This document shows positions 1 to 6,459 of a stretch of DNA of 6,491 bases, one piece after another. Made by a program: the position numbers and the translations under genes. Within the stretch, counting starts at the first letter, position 1, and every line of letters begins with the position of its first letter. Source of the DNA: JAEZKC01 sp046538945 (GTDB lineage Bacteria > Fibrobacterota > Chitinivibrionia > Chitinivibrionales > Chitinispirillaceae); the NCBI GenBank assembly GCA_046538945.1, contig JBKHHW010000178.1, positions 1 to 6,491 on the forward strand, in the 5' to 3' direction. The notes beneath the pieces were generated by a model. That model made no database searches and was not told the DNA's origin. It was given only the letters and a program-made list of their open reading frames with translations.

Positions 1-299
1 TGAGTGCTGAAATGGATGCTGCAGTTTCCTATTCCTATTAAATCCCCATCCCTGAGAACACATTTGTCCACTTTTTTCCCATTTACGTAAACCCCGTTTT
101 TCGATTCACAATCGCTGATATGGTAATCCAGGCCGATTTTTCTTACCACGGCGTGGCTTCTGGACACCGATTTCAATTTGATTCGAATAGTGTTCTCTTC
201 CGATCTGCCTATGGAGATCTTCTCCGCCTCAGTGACAAACGTTCCGACTTCATCACCTGATCTTGTTATGGAGAAAACCGGCATCGGCTGAGTTCCCAT
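1..299 (-). CDS. FHA-domain protein, 3' end cut by window edge
   Basis: Read on the minus strand from the ATG at 299-297, this gives 99 codons that stay open to the window edge, so the C-terminal part is missing. The visible part is almost entirely one forkhead-associated domain, a fold that binds phosphothreonine peptides. The family's conserved residues are present in order: Gly31-Arg32-Ser33 (GRS), the SRSH motif at residues 46-49 with His49, Ser66-Lys67-Asn68-Gly69, Asn73-Gly74, and the LRDGDLIGIG strand near residues 82-91. The phosphopeptide-contacting Arg, Ser and Asn are therefore intact. There is no signal peptide, so a cytoplasmic role is likely. The start is well constrained, because no other ATG, GTG or TTG occurs in frame before the upstream stop. 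Only 26 bp separate it from the stop of the preceding gene, which implies co-transcription. Other domains could follow beyond the edge. The phosphoprotein partner is unknown, and no Ser/Thr kinase lies in the window. Confidence 0.9.
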   Translation of the reverse strand, partial: MGTQPMPVFSITRSGDEVGTFVTEAEKISIGRSEENTIRIKLKSVSRSHAVVRKIGLDYHISDCESKNGVYVNGKKVDKCVLRDGDLIGIGNCSIHFST

Positions 300-325
300 C
301 TGCTCTAAAAGGGTGAAACGGATAC

Positions 326-1678
326 TTAATTTTCTGAATAACTCAAATCACAGTTTACTTCTATTTTGAATTTCCCGCGGCCGTTCATGATTATGTTCAG
401 CTGGGGGAAGTTGTTTTCCAGCACAAGGGAAAGGCGCCTGAGCCTGATTGCGATGTTCGGATTGGTTGAATCCATCACAATATCCTTCTGTTTAGCAAAA
501 TCCTTGTATTCGAAATCAGTTTTCCCGGAATGCAGATAGGAAGTGATGATGTGACGCAGTATTTTGGCGGGAACGGATTTGACCAGGTGGCTCCCGTTTA
601 CTGAAATACTTTCATCGGCTCTGAAATACTTCACTTCCGCTTCAGACTGAATCGATTTCATCAGAAGAGTGTGTTTGCGGTTCACTTCCGCATCCAGAGC
701 GGAGTTTTGTGCTGTTGCGGTCTCAATCAACCTTTCCAGATTGCTTTTCTGTATTCCCGTATGGGGCCTGTATCTGAATCCGTAGATTACGGCCGGCGCA
801 TCGTAGGCACAGCCTTTGTACAGCAGTATGCGTTGTGTTTTCGGGCATACATAGTCTCTCTCCAGTTCTACAACGGGAATGTTGGGGATTCTGTATTCCA
901 GTGCCTTGAGCAGCAGTGATTTCCTTTTGCAGAAATCATAAAAGGAGTTTACTCTTCCGTAAATTTCCCCCCCGATAATCAACATGTCATTGGTTATCCC
1001 GGCCTGAGGAACTATCTTTTTCACTCCGCGGCAGTCGGACAGCATGAAATGGTTCTCGAAGGGGCTGAGAGAAAAGAGTGCGGGAAGGTATTTGATTATG
1101 AGTATGATCCACAGTTCGCTGTTGAATCCGGGGCAGTATTCATCCTCCGGGTAACTCAGCATGAATCTGGTTTCGTACAGTTCCCCGCACAATGTATGGT
1201 CAAGAAGTGTATTGCGTATGCCAGTGATGAACTTTTCGTTCAGATGGTCCACACAGAGAAGGATCTGCTTGCGGGTATCTTCAGCGGTCAAAAGCGTCTG
1301 CAGAATAGGAGCGGTCTGATGAAGAAGGTAACGTGCAGATTCGGTGAGGTTGCGGCCGTAATGGAATGCATTGTCGATGAGGCGAGCTGTATCGGTGTTT
1401 TGTCCGGAGGCGAACTTTTCCAGATTTTCTGATATTGCGGCGATTGTTTTGAAATCAAAGCGGGTCTGCGCCTGCCAGAGTCTGAAGTAGAAGTCGGATT
1501 TGTTTGGAAACGTGTTTTTTGCGCACTCCCATTGAGTGTCCCAGAAGTATCTGACGGGAGCCAGTTCCATACTGTGAAGCATCGATGCATAGACCTGTTT
1601 CAGAAAGAAAGCCGAAACCGTAGCAGACGATACGGTGCTGGATTTCCGTTCAGGATCTATGTATGATACAGAGCTCAT
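326..1678 (-). CDS. Unrecognised 450-aa protein with C-terminal OmpR-like winged-helix domain
   Basis: I do not recognise the full-length family. No signal peptide or convincing membrane span is visible; the hydrophobic stretch at about 188-202 (ELWIILIIKYLPALF) looks like a buried helix. Residues 25-345 are mostly helical in character, with nine cysteines spread through the whole protein in no metal-site pattern. The C-terminal part, about 353-443, resembles the OmpR/PhoB winged-helix DNA-binding fold. It has a short N-terminal strand (ISVNGSHLV), a helix (AKILRHIITSYL), a second helical part (FEYKDFAKQ), a recognition-like helix (IAIRLRRLSLVLEN) and a closing beta wing (MNGRGKFKIEV) that parallels the RGxGY wing of that family. 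This suggests a transcription regulator with an unknown N-terminal input domain, but that is inference from pattern only. The ATG at 1678 has no clear Shine-Dalgarno sequence. A sigma-54-like promoter lies about 65 bp upstream, and an FHA gene follows 26 bp downstream, so the two probably form one operon. Confidence 0.85.
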   Translation of the reverse strand: MSSVSYIDPERKSSTVSSATVSAFFLKQVYASMLHSMELAPVRYFWDTQWECAKNTFPNKSDFYFRLWQAQTRFDFKTIAAISENLEKFASGQNTDTARLIDNAFHYGRNLTESARYLLHQTAPILQTLLTAEDTRKQILLCVDHLNEKFITGIRNTLLDHTLCGELYETRFMLSYPEDEYCPGFNSELWIILIIKYLPALFSLSPFENHFMLSDCRGVKKIVPQAGITNDMLIIGGEIYGRVNSFYDFCKRKSLLLKALEYRIPNIPVVELERDYVCPKTQRILLYKGCAYDAPAVIYGFRYRPHTGIQKSNLERLIETATAQNSALDAEVNRKHTLLMKSIQSEAEVKYFRADESISVNGSHLVKSVPAKILRHIITSYLHSGKTDFEYKDFAKQKDIVMDSTNPNIAIRLRRLSLVLENNFPQLNIIMNGRGKFKIEVNCDLSYSEN

Positions 1679-1741
1679 TTGGGACGATCCGGAAAAGTTA
1701 CCATCTTTTGTGAACCAGCTTCATTCGTATCAATTTTAACA

Positions 1742-1757
1742 AACAGTATTTGTGCCT
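1742..1757 (-). promoter_or_regulatory. Candidate sigma-54 (-24/-12) promoter of the winged-helix/FHA operon
   Basis: On the minus strand the sequence is AGGCACAAATACTGTT. Compared with the consensus TGGCAC-N5-TTGCW, it keeps GGCAC at -24 and TG at -12 with exactly ten bases between the GG and the G of the -12 element. The mismatches are A for the first T, C for the first T of the -12 box, and T for C after the invariant G. Transcription would begin near 1731, leaving a leader of about 53 nt before the ATG at 1678. PrsR, encoded about 1 kb away, is a sigma-54 activator and is the obvious candidate to work here. The promoter is predicted by eye. Confidence 0.5.
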
Positions 1758-1780
1758 AAACAAACAGGCCGGGTTCAGGC
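1754..1780. repeat. Imperfect 8-bp inverted repeat overlapping the -24 element
   Basis: On the plus strand GCCTAAAC (1754-1761) faces GTTCAGGC (1773-1780) across an 11-base spacer, with one mismatch that becomes a G-U pair in minus-strand RNA. The left arm overlaps the GGC of the proposed -24 box. No run of T follows on either strand, so it is a poor intrinsic terminator. It could be an operator or a chance structure. Confidence 0.3.
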
Positions 1781-1794
1781 TATTATAATTGAAA

Positions 1795-1810
1795 CGTGAA
1801 ATAGCGTGAA
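1795..1810 (-). repeat. Tandem TTCACG direct repeat, possible activator site
   Basis: The minus strand reads TTCACGCTATTTCACG: two copies of TTCACG at a 10-bp period, one helical turn apart. They lie about 64-79 bp upstream of the start site predicted for the sigma-54 promoter, close to where enhancer-binding proteins often bind. A role as a PrsR site is inference. Further TTCAC copies occur at 1714-1710 and upstream of prsK. Confidence 0.3.
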
Positions 1811-1816
1811 CTTGTT

Positions 1817-2770
1817 TTATAATCTGTTTACCTTTTCCATGTCGGACTGTAAAGAATACCGTCTGGTGTCGGATTTTTTTACACCTGTCGAAGTGCTCTG
1901 TTTCTGTTCAAGTCTGGACAGGAATAGAACAATGGGCAGAAACAGAAGCAGGACAAGTGCATAGAAAATAATTCCTCCGCCTTTGTGAAGAAAGTTGTCA
2001 GTGAGAAATGATTTGTCAACATGCTGGGCCAGAAGAGTGATCGTAGAGATGCGTATGGCGTTTTTCAGAAGAGACAACGGAATTATCATCAGCATAGCGG
2101 CTACTTTGCCCCACCAGGTTTTGAGCATGATCTGGGAGGCCATGGCCATGGTGATGATGAGCGCCATCGTGGAGCGGATGCCGCTGCATTCGGGTGCTAT
2201 GTGAATGCTGATGTTTTCAAGATGGAAGTTAAGGCCGTCGCGCACGTATACCTGTGCGGTGAGGGAGAGAATCCAATCGACCATGAGAGCCGAACCGTTT
2301 TGCAGAAAAGTGATCGTGTGGCTCAGAACGGAGGCCGGCATGGGGATGGCAAATACCAGAATCAGCAGGGAGAAAAGCGAGTGATAAGCGGCTTTGGGCC
2401 CGAAGAGCAGAATGAAGGATCCCACTGTCACAATGAGCACCGCGGATGCTTTGAGCGAAATTGGCACAAACGGGTCTGTCGAGAGTGTGTTTCTGACAAA
2501 CAGAAAAAGTGCGAATCCGGTTGAGATCAGGATGGTCCCCCAGATTCTGTTTCCTTGTGCGGTTTTCAGGTGTTCTCTGCGGGACCAGAGGAAATAAAGA
2601 CTGATGAACGGGATGACGGCTATATGGGTATAGGCGCTTTCGTTTTTTACAGTTGTGAAAAGCAGCCCCAGATCTCTGCCGAGCATGATTGTGGCGGCGC
2701 CAGCACATAGAGCCAGTGCCGAAAGTGGTTTGGTGAAACGGGCAATGTTGATCCGGGTGGAGTTGGTCAT
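1817..2770 (-). CDS. xrt: Exosortase (PEP-CTERM sorting transpeptidase-like membrane enzyme)
   Basis: This is a 317-aa polytopic inner-membrane protein of the exosortase/archaeosortase family. Such enzymes are thought to cleave the C-terminal sorting signal of exported proteins and pass them on to the cell surface. Hydrophobic segments lie near residues 15-38, 48-62, 76-93, 104-123, 127-147, 200-216, 222-238 and 265-285. The catalytic triad is complete: Cys195 in APECSGIRS, Arg240 in KNAIRI and His262 in LHKGGGIIFY. The SAYTHIAVIPFISLYF stretch near 45-60 matches the conserved first periplasmic/membrane motif. There is no C-terminal EpsI domain; the polar tail of about 30 residues is not recognised. 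The ATG shares one base with the prsR stop codon (TGATG), so translation is probably coupled to prsR. A weak AAAGAG lies upstream as a possible ribosome site. The subtype (XrtA or another) cannot be settled by eye. No substrate with a PEP-CTERM tail is encoded in the window. Confidence 0.93.
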   Translation of the reverse strand: MTNSTRINIARFTKPLSALALCAGAATIMLGRDLGLLFTTVKNESAYTHIAVIPFISLYFLWSRREHLKTAQGNRIWGTILISTGFALFLFVRNTLSTDPFVPISLKASAVLIVTVGSFILLFGPKAAYHSLFSLLILVFAIPMPASVLSHTITFLQNGSALMVDWILSLTAQVYVRDGLNFHLENISIHIAPECSGIRSTMALIITMAMASQIMLKTWWGKVAAMLMIIPLSLLKNAIRISTITLLAQHVDKSFLTDNFLHKGGGIIFYALVLLLFLPIVLFLSRLEQKQSTSTGVKKSDTRRYSLQSDMEKVNRL

Positions 2771-4137
2771 CAGCGGGACTCTTTCAGAGTGGTTTCCTTG
2801 TGCAGCTGGATGGAGTGCTTTTTTATCATGTCGTATAGAGTGGGCCTGCTGATTCCCGCGATGCGTGCGGCTTCAGACATGTTGAATGTGGTCTGTCGCA
2901 GCAGATTTATGATATAGTCTCTTTCGAACATGCTTCTGGCGTGTTTGAGTGAGATGTTTGAGGCATCAGTGGCGCTCAGGGAGAGGTCCTCGGGTTCGAT
3001 AAGCTGGCGTGAGCAGGTGATGGCGGCGCGGCTGAGCTTGTTTTCCAGCTCGCGCACGTTTCCGGGCCAGCTGTAGTGCAGCAGAGCCTGTTCGGCACGG
3101 GGGCTGAGGCTGAGCTTCTGGAGCGAGAATCTGGTTCTGAGCCGGTCAATAATCGACTGTGCAATGAGCAGAACGTCCTGATCCCGTTCGCGCAGGGGAG
3201 GCAAATCGATCAGGAACTCACTGAGACGGTAGTAAAGGTCACTTCTCAACCCTCTCTGGGTTCCGTTGTCGTTTATCTGTCTGTGGTTGGTAGCGGCAAT
3301 GATACGCACATCAACACCGCGAAGTTGGGTGTCGCCCAGGCGCTGGACTTTCTGATCCTCAAGAAATCGGAGCAGTTTCACCTGAAGATGCTTGGGCATT
3401 TCGCCTATCTCATCCAGAAGGAGCGTGCCTCCGTCTGCCAGCTCGAGCAGTCCGGCTTTGTCTGTATTGGCCCCGGTGAAAGCCCCTTTTACATATCCGA
3501 AGAGTTCGGACTCGATGAGGTTTTCAGGAATAGCTCCGCAGTTTATGGGTACAAATGCGTTGTTCCGACGGGGGCTGTGGTAGTGGATGGCCCGTGCGCA
3601 CAGTTCCTTTCCTGTACCGCTTTCGCCTCCTATGAGAACGCCCACATCGGTCTGAGAGAGTCGGCGGATAAGTTCGTAGATGCGCTGCATGCTGTCGCTT
3701 GTGCCGATCATGGAGACTTCAGACCCTATGGGGAGACTGTCTGTTTCCACCGAATCGCTTCTGACTTCAAGGGAGAGCATTCTGAAGGCACGGTCTATTA
3801 TCACCGAGAGCCTGTCGACGTCCACGGGCTTGACCAGAAAGTCGAATGCCCCCCGTTTGACTGATTCGGGTCCGAGTGTATCGCTTGTATTGGCTGTGAT
3901 GACAATGATTTTGGTTGTGCGCTCCCTTAGTAACAGGGAATCGATGAGTTCGAGTCCTTTTTCGGGAATGTTATCAAGTCCCATATCCAGAAGAACAACA
4001 GGGGGACGGGAGCTGTCGAAAACCTCCAGGCATTCCGCTGCCGTTCCCGCCTCGTGAACCGGGTATTGCGAGCATAATGCCCACTTCATCTGTTCGCGCA
4101 GGCCTGCATTGTCGTCAACTACCAGAATTGATTTCAT
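2770..4137 (-). CDS. prsR: PrsR-type sigma-54-dependent response regulator of the PEP-CTERM/exosortase system
   Basis: This 455-aa protein has the NtrC layout. The receiver (about 1-120) has Asp8 and Asp9, phosphoacceptor Asp51 in VVLLDMGL, Thr81 and Lys103 in LVKPVD. The AAA+ domain (about 140-375) has Walker A GESGTGKE (171-178), the sigma-54 contact loop GAFTGA (218-223), Walker B LLLDEIGE (239-246) and arginine-rich RSDLYYRL (298-305). A Fis-type helix-turn-helix lies at about 410-440 (SEAARIAGISRPTLYDMIKK). The receiver wording, with GLREQMKWAL near the start and GAFDFLVKPVDVDRL, is that of PrsR, the regulator found beside PrsK and exosortase genes. All residues needed for phosphorylation, ATP hydrolysis and sigma-54 activation are present. 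I place the start at the ATG at 4137, since the receiver begins at once (MKSILVVDD); a TTG four codons earlier (4149) is also open. The gene lies 88 bp after prsK and overlaps xrt by one base. It probably activates surface-protein or polysaccharide genes, and possibly the sigma-54 promoter at 1742-1757. Confidence 0.93.
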   Translation of the reverse strand: MKSILVVDDNAGLREQMKWALCSQYPVHEAGTAAECLEVFDSSRPPVVLLDMGLDNIPEKGLELIDSLLLRERTTKIIVITANTSDTLGPESVKRGAFDFLVKPVDVDRLSVIIDRAFRMLSLEVRSDSVETDSLPIGSEVSMIGTSDSMQRIYELIRRLSQTDVGVLIGGESGTGKELCARAIHYHSPRRNNAFVPINCGAIPENLIESELFGYVKGAFTGANTDKAGLLELADGGTLLLDEIGEMPKHLQVKLLRFLEDQKVQRLGDTQLRGVDVRIIAATNHRQINDNGTQRGLRSDLYYRLSEFLIDLPPLRERDQDVLLIAQSIIDRLRTRFSLQKLSLSPRAEQALLHYSWPGNVRELENKLSRAAITCSRQLIEPEDLSLSATDASNISLKHARSMFERDYIINLLRQTTFNMSEAARIAGISRPTLYDMIKKHSIQLHKETTLKESR

Positions 4138-4225
4138 AAGGGCGACCAATCGGAATAGTTTATCGGTCTTGTAAAGTTTGTTTCCATTGAACCAGCAATT
4201 TGGTCAGTAGGCTTCAAACAATTTT
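4138..4225 (-). other. prsK-prsR intergenic gap, AT-rich, no confident signal
   Basis: These 88 bases separate the prsK stop from the prsR start. No hairpin with a T-run is visible, so read-through from prsK into prsR is likely. GACCAA and TTGGTC form a 6-bp inverted pair near the two ends (4200-4205 and 4144-4149), probably by chance. No convincing -35/-10 or -24/-12 promoter and no clear Shine-Dalgarno sequence before prsR were found. Confidence 0.5.
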
Positions 4226-6316
4226 TTATAATATAATACAGAACACACTGCCTTTGGCAATTTCTGAGCTGCACACAATTTTTCCCCCCATCTGTTCGAT
4301 AAGAGTTTTGCACTGATAAAGCCCTATACCTACCCCTTTGTCTTTAGTGGTAGAGAAGGGATGAAAAAGTTTAGTCTCCAGAAAATTCCTATCCATGCCG
4401 CATCCTGTGTCTTCAACCGAAATCAGAACGGAATGCTTTCTGAAGAGTTCCTCTCTGGAACCGAAATGTGTCTTTACCCACTCCTGTGCATTCTCTATTG
4501 GTCCCAGTCTGAGTGTCAGTGACTTTCTGCTGCCGTTCATGGATTCAAGTGCGTTTATCACCAGGTTTTTTACCGTGTAGTAGACAGCCTGTTCATCAAC
4601 AATGCCCCAGACGTTTTCGTCAATCCGGGTTTCAAGAGTGAGCTCCTCCATTCTCGTTAATCCGGTTTCATCCATAACTCTGGTGATTATGGGGGCCAGT
4701 GCGGTGGAGGAGAGTTTGAGTTTGTCTTTACGGGGTGGCTGCTGAAGTTTCTGGACAAGGGTCGTGAGATTGTCGGAGCAGTGCCGCAGCGAAACCAGAA
4801 GGCTTTTCTGGAATTCGGGATTGGAGATGTTTTTTTCGGCGTTGCGGAGAAGCAGTTTCAGGGTGGAGACCTGGTTTTTCACATCATGGGCGATGAAGGA
4901 AGCCATATGGGAGAATGATTCGAACTGTTTCTGCTCGAGCCTCTCTTTGAGTATTCTTCTTTTGAAAAGAAGATCTCCAATGGTGGTGGTATAGACCTCC
5001 ACCAGGGCAATGTCTTCAGTTTTCATGGGGGAGGAAGAATCCCGGCGCATGGCCAGAACCGCAAGCAGCTCTCCACCATGGAAGACGGGTGCAATATCGG
5101 AAATGTGGAGAGCATCGAATTCTTCCGTTCTCTCTGTGCGGGTCACCGTGGGCGGTATCTGGTCCATGCGCAATACCCCGAAGTAATCGCCTTTTTCATG
5201 CAGCATCCGGACTAATGCGCTTCTGTGCTTAAGCTTCAGCTCTTCTGGAAGATTTCTTTCCTTGGGCTTCTGAAGGATATAGCTGTCATGGTGTTCGTCG
5301 GAGAGAAACAGGTAGGCGTGCTCCGCATTCAGTGCCGTGCGCAGGTGTTCGAGGATCTCCTCGAAAACATGGTCCTCCTCCTCAGTCTGCATGGACATGC
5401 GGTGGAGTTCGTAGAATTGTGATCTGTAGTCGTGTTCGGCTTTGTATACCCGTCTGTTGATGAATTTCTTCACTCTTCTGCGCATTCTGGCCGAACCGCC
5501 TATGATTACCAGAGTTATGGAGAGGGAGATCCCCAGAACCCTCAGGTCATAGGAATCGAGGGAAATTCCCATGTGGCGCAGAACGAGCATGGATATTCCC
5601 ACAGCTGTGAAGAAGGCTCCCGCAAACAGCAGAGAAAAGGAGGAGTAAACTGCTCCCCGGGTTACTTTCACCCTTTCACCGGCGATACGGTATTTGACTA
5701 TCCCCAGAAGAACAAGGCCGAGGCAGATTGCATTAACAATCCCGAAAGTGTTCATCCAGGCTACAGGCAGCCACCCGTAAAGGAGCCAGCGCGATGAGAG
5801 GATCAGCTGGTAGCCGATAATGATCAGAAGCCCCAAAAAGATCAGCCGGCCGATGCGCCTTTGGTAGGAGAGGGCATAACGGTATATGTTTTCAAGAAGA
5901 TAGAGTGCATACACGGCTGTAATAATATGAATGATAAGAATAAGAACGGAGAATTGTGAGGTGGAGACCAGCCTGGGACCATTGATAAAGAAGAGAATGT
6001 CATGTCTGAAAAGAAACGTCAGCACCGCGGCGGAAGCGATGCCGATGATAACTGCTCCGAAACGGTCAAGATAGGGAAACCCTCTGACACTGTTTTTACC
6101 GGCGAGTATGACCGCCGAAATCATGACAATGCAGATTGTCACGAAAATATAGAGAAAGATCAGAATCCTGGGCAGAACCTGATTGGGTGATAAGAGAAAT
6201 ATCTGAAAGGTAAGAAGAGAGCCTGCAAACAGCAGGAGAGTTGCGAAGATGAAGGGAATGATCGGGCGGAGGTGGTCTTTGCTAAACGCGGGCAGAATCT
6301 TCGGATCTGGTTTCAT
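4226..6316 (-). CDS. prsK: PrsK-type membrane sensor histidine kinase of the PEP-CTERM/exosortase system
   Basis: This 696-aa inner-membrane kinase is the expected partner of PrsR. The N-terminal half has about eight hydrophobic segments (near 18-42, 49-73, 87-103, 123-141, 157-174, 190-208, 224-246 and 259-275). An Arg/Lys-rich stretch follows (RMRRRVKKFINRRVYK, 277-292), then a GAF-like sensor region (about 312-450) and the kinase core. The phosphoacceptor is His477 in FIAHDVKNQVSTL, with the PrsK-like run NPEFQKSLLVSLRHCSDNL nearby. The ATP-binding domain has its N box NLVINALESM (Asn584, Asn588), G1 box EDTGCGM (Asp636) and G2 box KGVGIGLYQ (660-668). There is no extracytoplasmic sensor domain, so the signal is probably read in the membrane or by the GAF region. 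I chose the ATG at 6316; a TTG three codons earlier (6325) is the alternative. Neither has a clear ribosome site. The open frame further upstream has no ATG or GTG in the window. A role in controlling exosortase-linked surface proteins follows from the known PrsK family and the neighbours. Confidence 0.92.
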   Translation of the reverse strand: MKPDPKILPAFSKDHLRPIIPFIFATLLLFAGSLLTFQIFLLSPNQVLPRILIFLYIFVTICIVMISAVILAGKNSVRGFPYLDRFGAVIIGIASAAVLTFLFRHDILFFINGPRLVSTSQFSVLILIIHIITAVYALYLLENIYRYALSYQRRIGRLIFLGLLIIIGYQLILSSRWLLYGWLPVAWMNTFGIVNAICLGLVLLGIVKYRIAGERVKVTRGAVYSSFSLLFAGAFFTAVGISMLVLRHMGISLDSYDLRVLGISLSITLVIIGGSARMRRRVKKFINRRVYKAEHDYRSQFYELHRMSMQTEEEDHVFEEILEHLRTALNAEHAYLFLSDEHHDSYILQKPKERNLPEELKLKHRSALVRMLHEKGDYFGVLRMDQIPPTVTRTERTEEFDALHISDIAPVFHGGELLAVLAMRRDSSSPMKTEDIALVEVYTTTIGDLLFKRRILKERLEQKQFESFSHMASFIAHDVKNQVSTLKLLLRNAEKNISNPEFQKSLLVSLRHCSDNLTTLVQKLQQPPRKDKLKLSSTALAPIITRVMDETGLTRMEELTLETRIDENVWGIVDEQAVYYTVKNLVINALESMNGSRKSLTLRLGPIENAQEWVKTHFGSREELFRKHSVLISVEDTGCGMDRNFLETKLFHPFSTTKDKGVGIGLYQCKTLIEQMGGKIVCSSEIAKGSVFCIIL

Positions 6317-6321
6317 ATAGA

Positions 6322-6333
6322 CCAAAATTTTGG
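6322..6333. repeat. Perfect 12-bp palindrome just upstream of prsK
   Basis: CCAAAATTTTGG is a perfect palindrome spanning the predicted transcription start and the alternative TTG start of prsK. A palindrome of this size is expected about once or twice by chance in a window this long, so only its position makes it notable. It could be an operator. Confidence 0.25.
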
Positions 6334-6341
6334 GAAAAAGT

Positions 6342-6347
6342 ATTGTA
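6342..6347 (-). promoter_or_regulatory. Possible -10 box upstream of prsK
   Basis: The minus strand carries TACAAT, one base from the TATAAT consensus, about 26 bp before the ATG at 6316. At 16-18 bp spacing no good -35 box is seen (only TTACTT or TACTTT), so an activator or another promoter further upstream may be needed. The leader would be short, about 18-20 nt. Confidence 0.25.
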
Positions 6348-6446
6348 CAGAGTGAAATCGTGATAAAGTAAGATAAATATTCCGGGGTGGTATGTCCTAA
6401 TGAATGTTGTGTTAGTTGTTGGAAGTGTGTCAGTCGCAGATGTTGA

Positions 6447-6459
6447 GTGAAGCTGTGAA
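6447..6459 (-). repeat. Paired TTCAC motifs upstream of prsK
   Basis: The minus strand reads TTCACAGCTTCAC: two TTCAC copies with an 8-bp period. A third copy lies at 6356-6352, just upstream of the possible -10 box. The same pentamer occurs three times in the gap before the winged-helix gene, always in the direction of transcription. It may mark a shared regulator site. Confidence 0.25.

Noticed and set aside
1754..1780. Hairpin considered as a transcription terminator after xrt
   Set aside because: No T-run follows the stem on either strand, and the stem overlaps the sigma-54 promoter candidate.
2453..2475. TTGGCACAAACGGG on the plus strand as a second sigma-54 promoter
   Set aside because: It has no -12 GC at the required spacing and lies inside xrt in antisense orientation with no gene to drive.
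3076..3864. Plus-strand open frame of 262 codons, and others such as 2021-2524
   Set aside because: They lie wholly antisense to prsR and xrt, whose proteins have complete family motifs. Their translations show no recognisable domain, so they are shadows of the real genes.
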